This document shows, piece by piece, positions 1 through 8,095 of a stretch of DNA of 64,000 bases. The notes below the pieces were generated by a model. It did no database searches. It was not told where the DNA came from and saw only the letters and a list, made by a program, of their open reading frames with translations. Within the stretch, counting starts at the first letter, position 1. Every line of letters starts with the position of its first letter. The stretch comes from Clostridium scatologenes. Lineage in GTDB: Bacteria > Bacillota > Clostridia > Clostridiales > Clostridiaceae. The translations under genes and the position numbers were made by a program. The stretch spans positions 5,580,001-5,644,000 of the forward strand of contig NZ_CP009933.1 of the NCBI RefSeq assembly GCF_000968375.1, given 5' to 3'.

Positions 1-1
1 A

Positions 2-289
2 AATAAACTTAAATGTACAGTTATAAATTACGATGAGGATTATAAATGTTCAAAGGAATGGCTTAATGGTAGTGATATACAGAGATATTTAAAAAAAAGT
101 AAGAATGCTACTGTAGTAGAATGTATAGAAAATGTTTGTGACATATTTAATTTGGAAAATGTAAGAGTTTCTCTCAAAGGAATACCTAATGTGTTTATGA
201 AAAATGGAAAATGTAACAGGCATAAAATTATAGATTTATTGTATCCAAGAGAATATTTTCCAGAAGGTTTTCCTGTTAGCAGAGAATAG
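2..289 (+). CDS. Hypothetical protein, C-terminal fragment (5' end outside window)
   Basis: An open frame enters from the left edge and ends at TAG 287-289, giving 95 residues with no internal stop. The codon choice is like that of the neighbouring real genes. It contains six cysteines spread over the fragment (for example in KCTVIN, YKCSKEW and VECIENVCD), so metal or disulfide chemistry is possible, but I recognise no family. An ORF on the opposite strand over the same bases has no credible composition and is treated as a shadow. The true start and the full domain lie outside the window. Confidence 0.6.
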   Translation, partial: NKLKCTVINYDEDYKCSKEWLNGSDIQRYLKKSKNATVVECIENVCDIFNLENVRVSLKGIPNVFMKNGKCNRHKIIDLLYPREYFPEGFPVSRE

Positions 290-361
290 GATAGTATTGA
301 CTTAGTGTTTTGATATATAAAATTTTGACTTAATATAAGCATAATGCAATACAACTTTTTA

Positions 362-569
362 AGAGGACAATTGACAGAGGATAATGAAGGTGAGTTTTCC
401 TCCTTACGTCAGAAAACTAATTTATTTTTAAAGTTTGTTTTGCTAATGCAAAGCAAACTTTAAATTTATATAAGTCAACAATGTTTCACTTTAGTGAAAC
501 GAGTAATTAAAAATTTTATTAAATATTTTTCGTAGTGGAGCAGAGAAAAATCATCCTTCACTGTCCTCT
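362..569. repeat. Structured MITE-like repeat, long copy
   Basis: The ends are related inverted sequences: AGAGGACAATTGACAGAGG at 362-380 and a right end whose complement reads AGAGGACAGTGAAGGATGA. Inside are two further stems: 14 bp, 430-443 with 448-461 (one G-T pair), and a perfect 8-bp stem, 483-490 with 493-500. The same end sequences form the short element at 16299-16352, so this is one dispersed family. No ORF lies inside it. The rest of the 290-695 gap is AT-rich with no other gene visible. Confidence 0.65.
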
Positions 570-695
570 AAAAAGGTTGTGAAAAGTAAGTTATTGAATT
601 TTAATTTCAAATTAAAAGTAAAATTGTAATATGGTGGTTAAGATATAAATAATGTGGTATAATTGTTGAAGTAAAAATTATTAGGGGGCTAACTA

Positions 696-1154
696 ATGAG
701 TGTAGAAAGTGTAAAAAAACAATTTCATGATGAAAATTTAAAATTGAAGGTATTTGAACTTGATGAAAGTACAGCAACTGTAGAATTGGCAGCTCAGGCC
801 ATAGGGGTAGAGCCTGAACGTATAGCAAAAACTATGGCTTTTAAATTAAAGGATAGGGATATTTTGATAGTTTCAAAAGGTGATGCCAAAATAGATAACA
901 GAAAATTTAAAGATTGTTTTAGTACTAAAGCTAAAATGCTAAACCCAGATGAAGTACTAGAAGTAACTGGTCATCCAGTAGGAGGAGTTTGTCCTTTTGG
1001 ACTTAAGAATCATATGGATACATATTTGGATGTATCACTCAAAAAATTTGATTTTGTGTATCCAGCAGCAGGATCACCACATGCTGCAGTAAAAGTAGCT
1101 GTTAATGAATTGGAAAATATAACTAAAGGTACATGGGCAGATTTATGCAAGTAA
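696..1154 (+). CDS. YbaK/EbsC-family aminoacyl-tRNA editing protein
   Basis: This 152-residue single-domain protein matches the YbaK/ProX editing fold. That family hydrolyses mischarged tRNA, usually Cys-tRNA(Pro), in trans in the cytoplasm. The features I recognise are the early block ERIAKTMAFKL, the glycine-rich VGGVCPFGL loop around residues 105-113, and the closing AAGSPHAAVKV around 128-138. The length is normal for a stand-alone family member. ATG follows an AGGGGG ribosome site at 683-688. The gene appears monocistronic, with a terminator just downstream. The family assignment is secure; the precise mischarged substrate cannot be told from sequence alone. Confidence 0.88.
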   Translation: MSVESVKKQFHDENLKLKVFELDESTATVELAAQAIGVEPERIAKTMAFKLKDRDILIVSKGDAKIDNRKFKDCFSTKAKMLNPDEVLEVTGHPVGGVCPFGLKNHMDTYLDVSLKKFDFVYPAAGSPHAAVKVAVNELENITKGTWADLCK

Positions 1155-1174
1155 ATGTGTAAGTAATCATGAAT

Positions 1175-1218
1175 GTTGAAGAATTATATTAAGTACAATA
1201 TGATTCTTCAACTTTTTT
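1175..1218 (+). terminator. Intrinsic terminator after the YbaK-like gene
   Basis: A perfect 10-bp stem (1175-1184 with 1203-1212) is followed by six T residues. It ends the YbaK-like transcript before the psuK operon. Confidence 0.85.
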
Positions 1219-1329
1219 ATTGAAAATATTTAAAAAATATATTGCAATTCAAATTTAAATAAGCTAAAATTAATTTAGTAAACAAAAGTTAAGAAAAATG
1301 AAAGTTGTATTATAAAGAGAGGGAGTTAC

Positions 1330-2424
1330 GTGACAAATAGAGAAGAAGAAATTTTAAAGCTTATAAAAAGTAATCCTATGATTTCTCAAAAAGAGCTTTC
1401 AGAAATTTTGGGTATTACCCGTTCTTCAGCAGCAGTACACATTACAAATTTAATGAAAAAAGGATATATAAAGGGGAAAGGATATGTATTAAATGAAGCC
1501 CCTTATGTATGTGTAGTAGGTGGTGCTAATGTTGATATTCAGGGATTTCCTAATCAGATATTAATACAAAAGGATTCTAATCCTGGTCAGGTAAAAATAT
1601 CATTAGGTGGTGTTGGAAGAAACATAGGAGAAAACTTAAGAAAAATGGATGTAGAGACTAAACTTATTACTGTTATAGGTAATGATGTATATGGTAATAA
1701 AATAATAGAAGAGGGAAGAAACATAGGACTGGATATGGAACACTCCCTTAGACTTCAAGAACAGCCAACCTCTACTTACTTATGTATATTAAATGAAAAA
1801 GGAGATATGCAGGTTGCAATTGCATATATGGATATTTTAGAACAAATGACAGTTGAATTTATACAAAAGAAAAAACATGTAATAGATAATGCTAGTATTT
1901 GTGTTATAGATACAAATATACCACAGAAAACTATTGAATACATTGTAACAAATCATAAGGATACTGAACTGTTTTTAGACACGGTATCTACAACTAAGGC
2001 AAAAAAAGTGAAGGATATTATAGGATGTTTTCATACTATAAAGCCTAATAAAATTGAGGCAGAAATTCTTTCAGGCATAGAAATTAAAAGTAATGATGAT
2101 TTGAATAAATGTGGAAAATATTTTTTAGATAAAGGTGTTAAAAGAGTATTCATAACTCTTGGAGAAGATGGAGTTTATTATAATGATGGATGTGAAGAAA
2201 ATATTGTAAAAACACCAAAAGTTAATGTTATAAATGCTACAGGAGCAGGTGATGCATTCTTGGCAGGGTTAGTTTATTCAAGGATGAATAAGTTATCAAT
2301 GGAAGATAGTACTAAGGTTGCAATGACAGCATCCATTTTAGCTCTATCCCATGAGAATACCATAAATCCTAATATGTCAATTGAAAATATAAATAAAAAA
2401 ATGGAGGAATTAAAATTATGTTAG
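1330..2424 (+). CDS. psuK: PfkB-family pseudouridine kinase with N-terminal winged HTH
   Basis: Residues 1-55 form a winged helix-turn-helix of the MarR/LexA-like type seen at the N-terminus of many Firmicute sugar kinases (SQKELSEILGITRSSAAVHI). Residues about 60-364 are a ribokinase/PfkB kinase with the signature NATGAGDAFLAGL near residue 302. It should phosphorylate pseudouridine to pseudouridine 5'-phosphate in the cytosol and may also bind DNA to regulate its own operon. The substrate is inferred from psuG, which overlaps its 3' end by 7 nt. GTG at 1330 follows GAGAGGGAG at a good distance. Without psuG next door it would only be called a PfkB kinase. Confidence 0.85.
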   Translation: MTNREEEILKLIKSNPMISQKELSEILGITRSSAAVHITNLMKKGYIKGKGYVLNEAPYVCVVGGANVDIQGFPNQILIQKDSNPGQVKISLGGVGRNIGENLRKMDVETKLITVIGNDVYGNKIIEEGRNIGLDMEHSLRLQEQPTSTYLCILNEKGDMQVAIAYMDILEQMTVEFIQKKKHVIDNASICVIDTNIPQKTIEYIVTNHKDTELFLDTVSTTKAKKVKDIIGCFHTIKPNKIEAEILSGIEIKSNDDLNKCGKYFLDKGVKRVFITLGEDGVYYNDGCEENIVKTPKVNVINATGAGDAFLAGLVYSRMNKLSMEDSTKVAMTASILALSHENTINPNMSIENINKKMEELKLC

Positions 2425-3329
2425 AAAAATACTTAGATATAAATCCTGAGGTTAAAAAAGCACTAGAAGAAGGTAGACCAGTGGTAGCATTAGAGTCTAC
2501 TATAATATCTCATGGAATGCCATATCCTAAAAATGTTGAAACAGCAAGAAATGTTGAAAAAATTATAAGGGATAAGGGAGCAATTCCAGCAACTATTGCT
2601 ATTTTAAATGGTAAATTGAAAGTTGGTCTTACTAATGACGAACTTGAATACTTGGGCAATGGTAAGAATGTGATAAAAACCAGTAGAAGAGATATTCCGT
2701 TTATAATTGCAAAAAAAATGGATGGAGCAACTACTGTGGCATCTACAATGATTATTGCAGAACTTGCAGGAATAAAAGTATTTGCTACAGGTGGAATTGG
2801 AGGAGTTCATAGAGGAGCTCAGCAAACTTTTGATATATCAGCAGATTTAGAAGAATTATCACATACAAATGTAGCAGTAGTTTGTGCAGGTGCAAAATCT
2901 ATATTGGATATAGGATTGACTTTAGAATATTTAGAAACTAATGGAGTCCCAGTAGTGGGATTTGGAACAGATGAAATGCCAGCTTTCTACACAAGAAAAA
3001 GTGGTTTCGGAGTTGATTATAAAATTGACTCAGTTAAAGAACTTTCAGATGCTATAAAAGCTAAATGGGATTTAGGATTACAAGGTGGGCTTATAGTTGC
3101 AAATCCAATTCCTGAACAATATCAAATGGATTATGATATAATAAACAAAGCCATTGAGAATGCTTTAAAAGAATCAGAACAAAAAGGTATAAGAGGTAAG
3201 GAATCAACACCATTTTTACTTGCTAAGATAAAAGAAATAACTGGAGGAGACAGTTTAGAATCCAATATAAGACTTGTTTATAATAATGCTGCATTAGGTG
3301 CAGAATTAGCAGTAGAATTATGTAAATAA
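2418..3329 (+). CDS. psuG: Pseudouridine-5'-phosphate glycosidase
   Basis: This 303-residue protein is a full-length PsuG/IndA homologue. The enzyme splits pseudouridine 5'-phosphate into uracil and ribose 5-phosphate, an unusual C-C glycosidic cleavage. Diagnostic blocks are ALESTIISHGMPYPKN near residue 25, TSRRDIPF near 88, FATGGIGGVHRGA near 122 and ANPIPEQYQMD near 228. It is translated from an ATG inside the end of psuK behind GGAGGAATT, so the two are translationally coupled. Together with psuK it forms a complete pseudouridine salvage/catabolism route. The reading frame is intact and the assignment is among the safest in the window. Confidence 0.96.
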   Translation: MLEKYLDINPEVKKALEEGRPVVALESTIISHGMPYPKNVETARNVEKIIRDKGAIPATIAILNGKLKVGLTNDELEYLGNGKNVIKTSRRDIPFIIAKKMDGATTVASTMIIAELAGIKVFATGGIGGVHRGAQQTFDISADLEELSHTNVAVVCAGAKSILDIGLTLEYLETNGVPVVGFGTDEMPAFYTRKSGFGVDYKIDSVKELSDAIKAKWDLGLQGGLIVANPIPEQYQMDYDIINKAIENALKESEQKGIRGKESTPFLLAKIKEITGGDSLESNIRLVYNNAALGAELAVELCK

Positions 3330-3344
3330 AATTTTGTATTATGT

Positions 3345-3392
3345 AAGCATAGATATATATTACACTAGTGATAAATATCTATGCTTATTTTT
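3345..3392 (+). terminator. Intrinsic terminator after psuG
   Basis: A perfect 12-bp stem (3345-3356 with 3375-3386) is followed by ATTTTTAT. It separates psuKG from the transporter gene, which therefore has its own leader. Confidence 0.8.
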
Positions 3393-3464
3393 ATAGTATA
3401 TTTGTTTGAAAATATGTAATGTTTAGAAAAAATAAAATTATTTTTTTTTTACTTTTTATATTGA

Positions 3465-3541
3465 ATTTTATCTCCTAGGTGATAAAATTAAATCGTCGGT
3501 ATTCTTTGAAACCGAACGGAAATTTTTTAATAAGAAATTCC
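3465..3541 (+). promoter_or_regulatory. Structured 5' leader of the ECF S-component gene (class unknown)
   Basis: Three consecutive hairpins can be drawn: an 8-bp stem 3465-3472 with 3481-3488 enclosing TCCTAGGT; TCGGT 3496-3500 with ACCGA 3511-3515, extended by CG/CG; and a bulged stem 3518-3524 with 3535-3541. They lie 30-100 nt upstream of the ribosome site of an ECF vitamin-type transporter gene, a common place for riboswitches. It does not match the TPP, RFN, THF, preQ1, cobalamin or SAM consensus features I know. It is called a structured leader only. Confidence 0.4.
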
Positions 3542-3585
3542 GAATTATATCCAGAAAAAGGAATAAGAACGGAGGTAAATTATCA

Positions 3586-4176
3586 ATGGAAAGAGGATTA
3601 AAATCTACAACCAAGTTTAGCACAAGGCAGCTTGCTGTTATAGGCATGTTGTCATCAATTTCAATCATACTTGGTGTAACTGGGTTAGGGTTTATACCAG
3701 TACCACCTGTAAAAGCTACTATTATGCATGTTCCAGTTATTATTGGAGCTATACTAGAAGGACCTGTAGTAGGTGCTATGGTAGGATTGATTTTTGGTAT
3801 ATTTAGTGTGGTACAGTCAATAATTGAACCAACACCAGTTTCTTTTGTATTTATGAACCCATTGGTGTCTGTATTACCTAGAGTACTTATAGGATTAACA
3901 TCTTATTATGTTTATAAGATTGTTAAGTTAAAATCAAAATCTCTAGGAATTGCAGTGGGAGCTGCAGTAGGTACACTTACCAATACTATAGGTGTACTTG
4001 GAATGATATACCTTATATACTTAGGGCCTTATGCAAAAGCTTTAAATTTAAGCTTAAGTACTGCTAAAAAAGGTATAATAGCAGTTGCTGTAACAAATGG
4101 TATTCCAGAAATAATTTTGTCAATGATTATTGTAGTTTCAGTAGTAACTGCAGTTAATAAAATAAAGCACAGGTAG
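3586..4176 (+). CDS. ECF transporter S component (substrate-binding membrane subunit)
   Basis: This 196-residue, strongly hydrophobic protein has about six membrane segments and the N-terminal TRQLAVIGMLSSISIIL typical of S components of energy-coupling-factor transporters. It would bind a small vitamin-like solute in the membrane and dock on a shared EcfA-A'-T module encoded elsewhere. The segment PVPPVKATIMHVPVIIGA resembles the PanT/FolT/RibU group but does not identify the ligand. The gene follows psuK-psuG after a terminator, so pseudouridine or another nucleoside is a reasonable context-based guess. GGAGG at 3571 supports the ATG. A structured leader lies upstream. Confidence 0.85.
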   Translation: MERGLKSTTKFSTRQLAVIGMLSSISIILGVTGLGFIPVPPVKATIMHVPVIIGAILEGPVVGAMVGLIFGIFSVVQSIIEPTPVSFVFMNPLVSVLPRVLIGLTSYYVYKIVKLKSKSLGIAVGAAVGTLTNTIGVLGMIYLIYLGPYAKALNLSLSTAKKGIIAVAVTNGIPEIILSMIIVVSVVTAVNKIKHR

Positions 4177-4184
4177 AAAAATCT

Positions 4185-4223
4185 TCCTTGAGTTCAAAAT
4201 TAATTGAACTCAAGGATTTTTTT
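4185..4223 (+). terminator. Intrinsic terminator after the ECF S component
   Basis: A perfect 12-bp stem (4185-4196 with 4205-4216) is followed by seven T residues. It is strong and unambiguous. Confidence 0.92.
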
Positions 4224-4309
4224 AATTCTAAATTTAATAAATATTAGAAAATTATAGGTATACTGTGCTATAATAAATTTGAATTCTATTTTTACTAGGA
4301 GGAAGAGGA

Positions 4310-6322
4310 ATGTTAAAAAAGAAATTTTGTTTATTAGTTTCAGTTGCAGCAGTTGGTTTGTCAATGTTATGTACAAGTAAAGTTAATGCTGCATTTCCTG
4401 AAGTTAAAAGAATTTGGGGAGCTGATAGATATGAAACTTGCAGTAAAATTGTACAAGAAGGATGGAAGAGTACAAGTGAATATGCAGTAATAGTTAATGG
4501 AGAAAATTTTCCAGATGCGCTAAGTTCATCTGTACTAGCTAAAAAATATAATGCACCTATATTGCTAGCTAAAGGCAGTACTTTAGGTGATAAAACTTAT
4601 AATGAATTGAAAAGATTAAAAGTACAACATGTATTTATTGTAGGTGGAACAGCTGTTATTACTCCTAGTGTAGAAAGTACGATGAAAAGTATGGGAATAA
4701 CTACTGAAAGATTAAGTGGACAAGATAGAAATGAAACTTCAGCATCAGTAGCTGAGAAAATTGGTACTGATAATGGAGTTATACTTACTACAGATAATGA
4801 TTTTACAGATGCACTATCTATTGCACCAATGGCAGCTAGATATCAAATGCCTATTATTTTAATGCCTAAAGATGGAATACCTGGTTCTGTTGAAAAATTT
4901 ATGGCTGGTAAAAATATTTCTAAAGCTTACATAATAGGAGGAGCGGATGTAATATCTGAAGATACAGCACTTAAATTTCCTAATGTTGAGAGAATTGATG
5001 GTAATAATAAGTATGAAAGAAATATAAATATAATTAAAGCTTTTGGAGATAAGGTTAATTTTAGTAATGTATGTATGGCTTACTCCGAGCAATTTGCAGA
5101 TGCTTTAAGTGGTTCTGTTTTTGCAGCACAAGGAGCTAATCCTATTATATTGATGGGCGATAAAAGCAGTGAGTATACTAAATACTTTTTAACTACTAAA
5201 GAAAGTGAAATTAAAAATATTACTGTTTTTGGTGGAACTTCGGGAATTAAAGAATTGCATGAACAAGATGTATTTAATGGTACTAGTGGAGATAATTCAA
5301 ACGATATATCAAATACAAGTGACTATTTAGAGAATAATGGATCAATTGCAGTAAAGCAAGGTGACTGGATTTATTATAGTGGAAGCAATGGAGCCTCATC
5401 AGCAACTGGTAATTTTTTTAAAGAAAAAAATGATGGTTCAGGTAAAGTAAAGTTATCTGATGATATTGCACAAAAAATTTGGATTCAAGGAGATTATATA
5501 TATTATATTAGTTATCATGGACAAAATCAAAAAAGTTCTTTTTATAAAATGAAAAATGATGGTACAGAAAGAGGACAATTAACAACAGATATACCTACTT
5601 GTGTAAATTTTCAAGGTGATTATATTTATTATATTAAATATGATAATACAAGTGTAGACAATTTAAAAATATGCAAAATAAAAAAAGATGGAACAGGAAA
5701 ACAAGCCATAGGAAATGAACGTGGGATGTATTTGTCTGTGAAAGATGATTGGTTATATTATGCTGATCTAGATGATGGATCTAAAATATATAAAATGAGA
5801 ACAGATGGATCAGATAAACAACTTTTATGTGGAGATTCTGCATTAAATTATATGAATGTTGTAGGTGACTGGATTTATTATTGCAATAGTGATGAGAATA
5901 ACAATTTATATAGAGTTAAGATTGATGGTTCAGGAAAACAAAAGCTTAATAATAGTAATAGTAGAAATATAAACATTGTAGGAAGTTATATATATTACAG
6001 TGCAATGGATGAAAATGATAATGGTTCATTATATAAAATGAAAGTTGATGGATCCCAAAACAAAATATTAAGTAATATGGATTGTTCTACTGCGGTAGCG
6101 GTTCATGATGACTATATTTATTGTACAGGATTCAATTCAAAAGGAATTTACAGAATAAAGAATGATGGAACTGGTTATGAATTAATAAGTAAAAATGCAT
6201 ATGTTATTTCATTATATGTAACAGGAAATTATGTATACTATATAGAATTTATGTCTGGAGACATTAATAGTAGGTTGTATAGAATGAATTTAGATGGAAC
6301 TTCAAATGAAACAATACAATAA
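4310..6322 (+). CDS. Secreted cell-wall-binding repeat 2 / DUF5050 protein
   Basis: This 670-residue exported protein starts with a signal peptide of about 27 residues (KKKF, hydrophobic core, cleavage near VNA-A). Residues about 34-320 hold three cell-wall-binding type 2 repeats, each with a RxxGxDRYET-like start, an FPDALS/FTDALS/FADALS core and a VGG/IGG/FGG block. These anchor Clostridium surface proteins to secondary wall polymers. Residues about 335-670 are a chain of DUF5050-type beta repeats (GDWIYYS, KMKNDGT and variants), probably propeller-like. It has a strong AGGAGG site and terminators on both sides, so it is monocistronic. Its role at the cell surface is unknown. Confidence 0.9.
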   Translation: MLKKKFCLLVSVAAVGLSMLCTSKVNAAFPEVKRIWGADRYETCSKIVQEGWKSTSEYAVIVNGENFPDALSSSVLAKKYNAPILLAKGSTLGDKTYNELKRLKVQHVFIVGGTAVITPSVESTMKSMGITTERLSGQDRNETSASVAEKIGTDNGVILTTDNDFTDALSIAPMAARYQMPIILMPKDGIPGSVEKFMAGKNISKAYIIGGADVISEDTALKFPNVERIDGNNKYERNINIIKAFGDKVNFSNVCMAYSEQFADALSGSVFAAQGANPIILMGDKSSEYTKYFLTTKESEIKNITVFGGTSGIKELHEQDVFNGTSGDNSNDISNTSDYLENNGSIAVKQGDWIYYSGSNGASSATGNFFKEKNDGSGKVKLSDDIAQKIWIQGDYIYYISYHGQNQKSSFYKMKNDGTERGQLTTDIPTCVNFQGDYIYYIKYDNTSVDNLKICKIKKDGTGKQAIGNERGMYLSVKDDWLYYADLDDGSKIYKMRTDGSDKQLLCGDSALNYMNVVGDWIYYCNSDENNNLYRVKIDGSGKQKLNNSNSRNINIVGSYIYYSAMDENDNGSLYKMKVDGSQNKILSNMDCSTAVAVHDDYIYCTGFNSKGIYRIKNDGTGYELISKNAYVISLYVTGNYVYYIEFMSGDINSRLYRMNLDGTSNETIQ

Positions 6323-6377
6323 AAATTTAAATTTAGGTAAGAGCTAGTTGATTAATAATTTAAAATTAAAATTTGTA

Positions 6378-6412
6378 AAATTAGTGCGTTTTTTATATTC
6401 GCACTAATTTTT
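6378..6412 (+). terminator. Intrinsic terminator after the cell-wall-binding protein
   Basis: A perfect 11-bp stem (6378-6388 with 6400-6410) ends in a short T run. The rest of the 6323-6637 gap is AT-rich and holds the TetR promoter and operator described next. Confidence 0.8.
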
Positions 6413-6554
6413 ATTTATGATTTTAGATTTTAATATGTTTTATTTTTATTTTAAATTTTAATTTTTTGCATATAAGAATATTTTTATTATTTACACTTGG
6501 ATTATATTACTTGATGGATGTGTCAAAAATAATTGATTATATGAAATCGAAATA

Positions 6555-6625
6555 TTGACATTAAAGACTGTATGCACTATTATGTAATAAAGTAAACTAT
6601 AAGTTTACTTTATTACATAATAGTG
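6555..6625 (+). promoter_or_regulatory. Promoter plus 51-nt palindromic TetR operator
   Basis: TTGACA at 6555-6560 and TATTAT at 6578-6583 are 17 nt apart, an excellent sigma-A promoter. A perfect inverted repeat with 24-nt arms, 6575-6598 and 6602-6625, and a 3-nt centre begins at the -10 box and runs past the expected start of transcription to the ribosome site. It lies directly upstream of a tetR gene, so autorepression of the three-gene operon is the obvious reading. In RNA the same sequence could fold into a long hairpin just before the ribosome site. Confidence 0.85.
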
Positions 6626-6637
6626 ATGGAGGCGCTT

Positions 6638-7294
6638 ATGGGAACAAAAGAACGAAAAGAAAAAGAATTATTAATAAAGAAGAATGATATTATAGATGCA
6701 GCAGAAAGAGTTTTTTTTGAGAAGAGTATGCAGCAAGCTACTATGGATGAAGTTGCAAAAGAAGCTGAATTTAGTAAGAGAACGGTTTATGTTTATTTTA
6801 AAAGTAAAGAACAGATTTATTGTGAAATTATGCTTAGGGCATTCAAAAACTTAAATATTATGATAAATGAAAATTTGAGAAAATATAATTCGATTAATAG
6901 TATAGAAAAAATCAAATTGTTAGGAAAAACTTTCATTGATTTTAGTATTAAGTATCCTGATTATTTTAGAGTTATAGTAGACTATGAAAATCAGCAATCA
7001 GATTTTACCAGTAATAATAAAGTAATTATGGAATGTTATAAAGAAGGTGAAAAGGCATTAGATAATTTGAAAGAGATACTAAGGCAAGGAATGGATGAAG
7101 GAGAGGTATTGGAAAACATAAATATAGATAATACTGCAATTATTTTATGGTCAAGCATTTCAGGTATTTTCAATAACATTGTTAAAAAACAAGATTATTT
7201 AGAACATTATTATCAGATAAAAGCACCTCAGTTAATAGAGGAAACATTTGAATTCATGATAAGATCTATAGTTAAATGTAAGGGTGGGAGTTAA
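6638..7294 (+). CDS. TetR/AcrR-family transcriptional regulator
   Basis: This regulator of 218 residues has an N-terminal TetR helix-turn-helix at about residues 15-60 (TMDEVAKEAEFSKRTVYVYF), followed by an all-helical ligand and dimer domain with no close match I can name. I start at ATG 6638, five bases after GGAGG 6628-6632; an in-frame GTG at 6623 would lie inside the operator and lacks a ribosome site. The palindrome and promoter immediately upstream imply autoregulation. Two bases separate it from the DUF2271-like gene, so the three downstream genes form one operon. The inducer is unknown. Confidence 0.9.
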   Translation: MGTKERKEKELLIKKNDIIDAAERVFFEKSMQQATMDEVAKEAEFSKRTVYVYFKSKEQIYCEIMLRAFKNLNIMINENLRKYNSINSIEKIKLLGKTFIDFSIKYPDYFRVIVDYENQQSDFTSNNKVIMECYKEGEKALDNLKEILRQGMDEGEVLENINIDNTAIILWSSISGIFNNIVKKQDYLEHYYQIKAPQLIEETFEFMIRSIVKCKGGS

Positions 7295-7296
7295 TT

Positions 7297-8049
7297 ATGA
7301 AAAAAAGAATAGCCTTTTCACTTATGGCATTTGTTGTTGTAGCGTTGGCAGCGTATAAGATTATAGATACAATAAAGATTGATAAAACTAGTAATATTTC
7401 CATAACAAGTGAAAAGCAAGGAAAAAAATTATCTTTTTCAGTTATAAAAGGACAAGAATATCTTCATAAATTCCACATTAATTCTTTTATTAGTATAAAA
7501 ACGCCTCCACAATTTGCTATTTGGATAGAAGATTTAAATGGAAATTATGTTGATACAATATATGCAACTTCCAAAATTGTTAATCAAAATTGGAGTAGGT
7601 CGCCAGGCGATTCAGAACAAGGTGGCAAAATCAAACGAGAGGAAGCATTGCCTTATTGGACTCATAAACGTGGAAATAACAAAATTAATCCAGATACTAT
7701 GTCATCAGCTACACCTAAGGGCAGTTCTGTAATAAGTAGTAAAATTAATGAAAAGCAAGGTGAATATATAATTTTTGCTGAAGTTAATATGTCAACAGAT
7801 TTTAATGAATATTACCCTAAAAACGCTGAACAAGGAAAGGATAATTATTCAGGTGGGCCTTGGGGGAGTGGTCAACCAGCTTTGATTTATAGCTCAAAGA
7901 TTAATTTAAATTCAATAAATAAAATATATGATTTAAAACTTATTGGACATAGTAGCCCTGATGGATCTGATGGAAATTTATATGAAGATTTATCCAAAGT
8001 AACTACAGCAAAAAATATAATTAATAAGATAACAGTTCAAATAAAGTAA
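7297..8049 (+). CDS. Membrane-anchored DUF2271-like protein
   Basis: This 250-residue protein has an uncleaved-looking N-terminal membrane segment at residues about 4-22, and the rest is predicted to lie outside the cell. The pattern PQFAIWIEDLNGNYVDT, then W/S-rich loops and PDTMSSATPKG, resembles DUF2271 proteins. These are small extracytoplasmic domains often found near FMN-binding or flavin-transfer proteins. That fits the flavodoxin-like gene that follows and suggests an extracytoplasmic redox role. It is translated from ATG behind GGGTGGGAG, 2 nt after tetR. The DUF match is from memory of the motif pattern and is moderate. Confidence 0.65.
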   Translation: MKKRIAFSLMAFVVVALAAYKIIDTIKIDKTSNISITSEKQGKKLSFSVIKGQEYLHKFHINSFISIKTPPQFAIWIEDLNGNYVDTIYATSKIVNQNWSRSPGDSEQGGKIKREEALPYWTHKRGNNKINPDTMSSATPKGSSVISSKINEKQGEYIIFAEVNMSTDFNEYYPKNAEQGKDNYSGGPWGSGQPALIYSSKINLNSINKIYDLKLIGHSSPDGSDGNLYEDLSKVTTAKNIINKITVQIK

Positions 8050-8095
8050 AATATGTTTTATATTATTTAAAGTAGAGGATAGTGAATGGTGTGTA

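Noticed and set aside
40..354. Minus-strand ORF of 104 codons at the left edge
   Set aside because: It is the complement of a clear + strand frame ending at 289; its residue composition (many I, L, F, S, Y) is typical of a shadow in AT-rich DNA.
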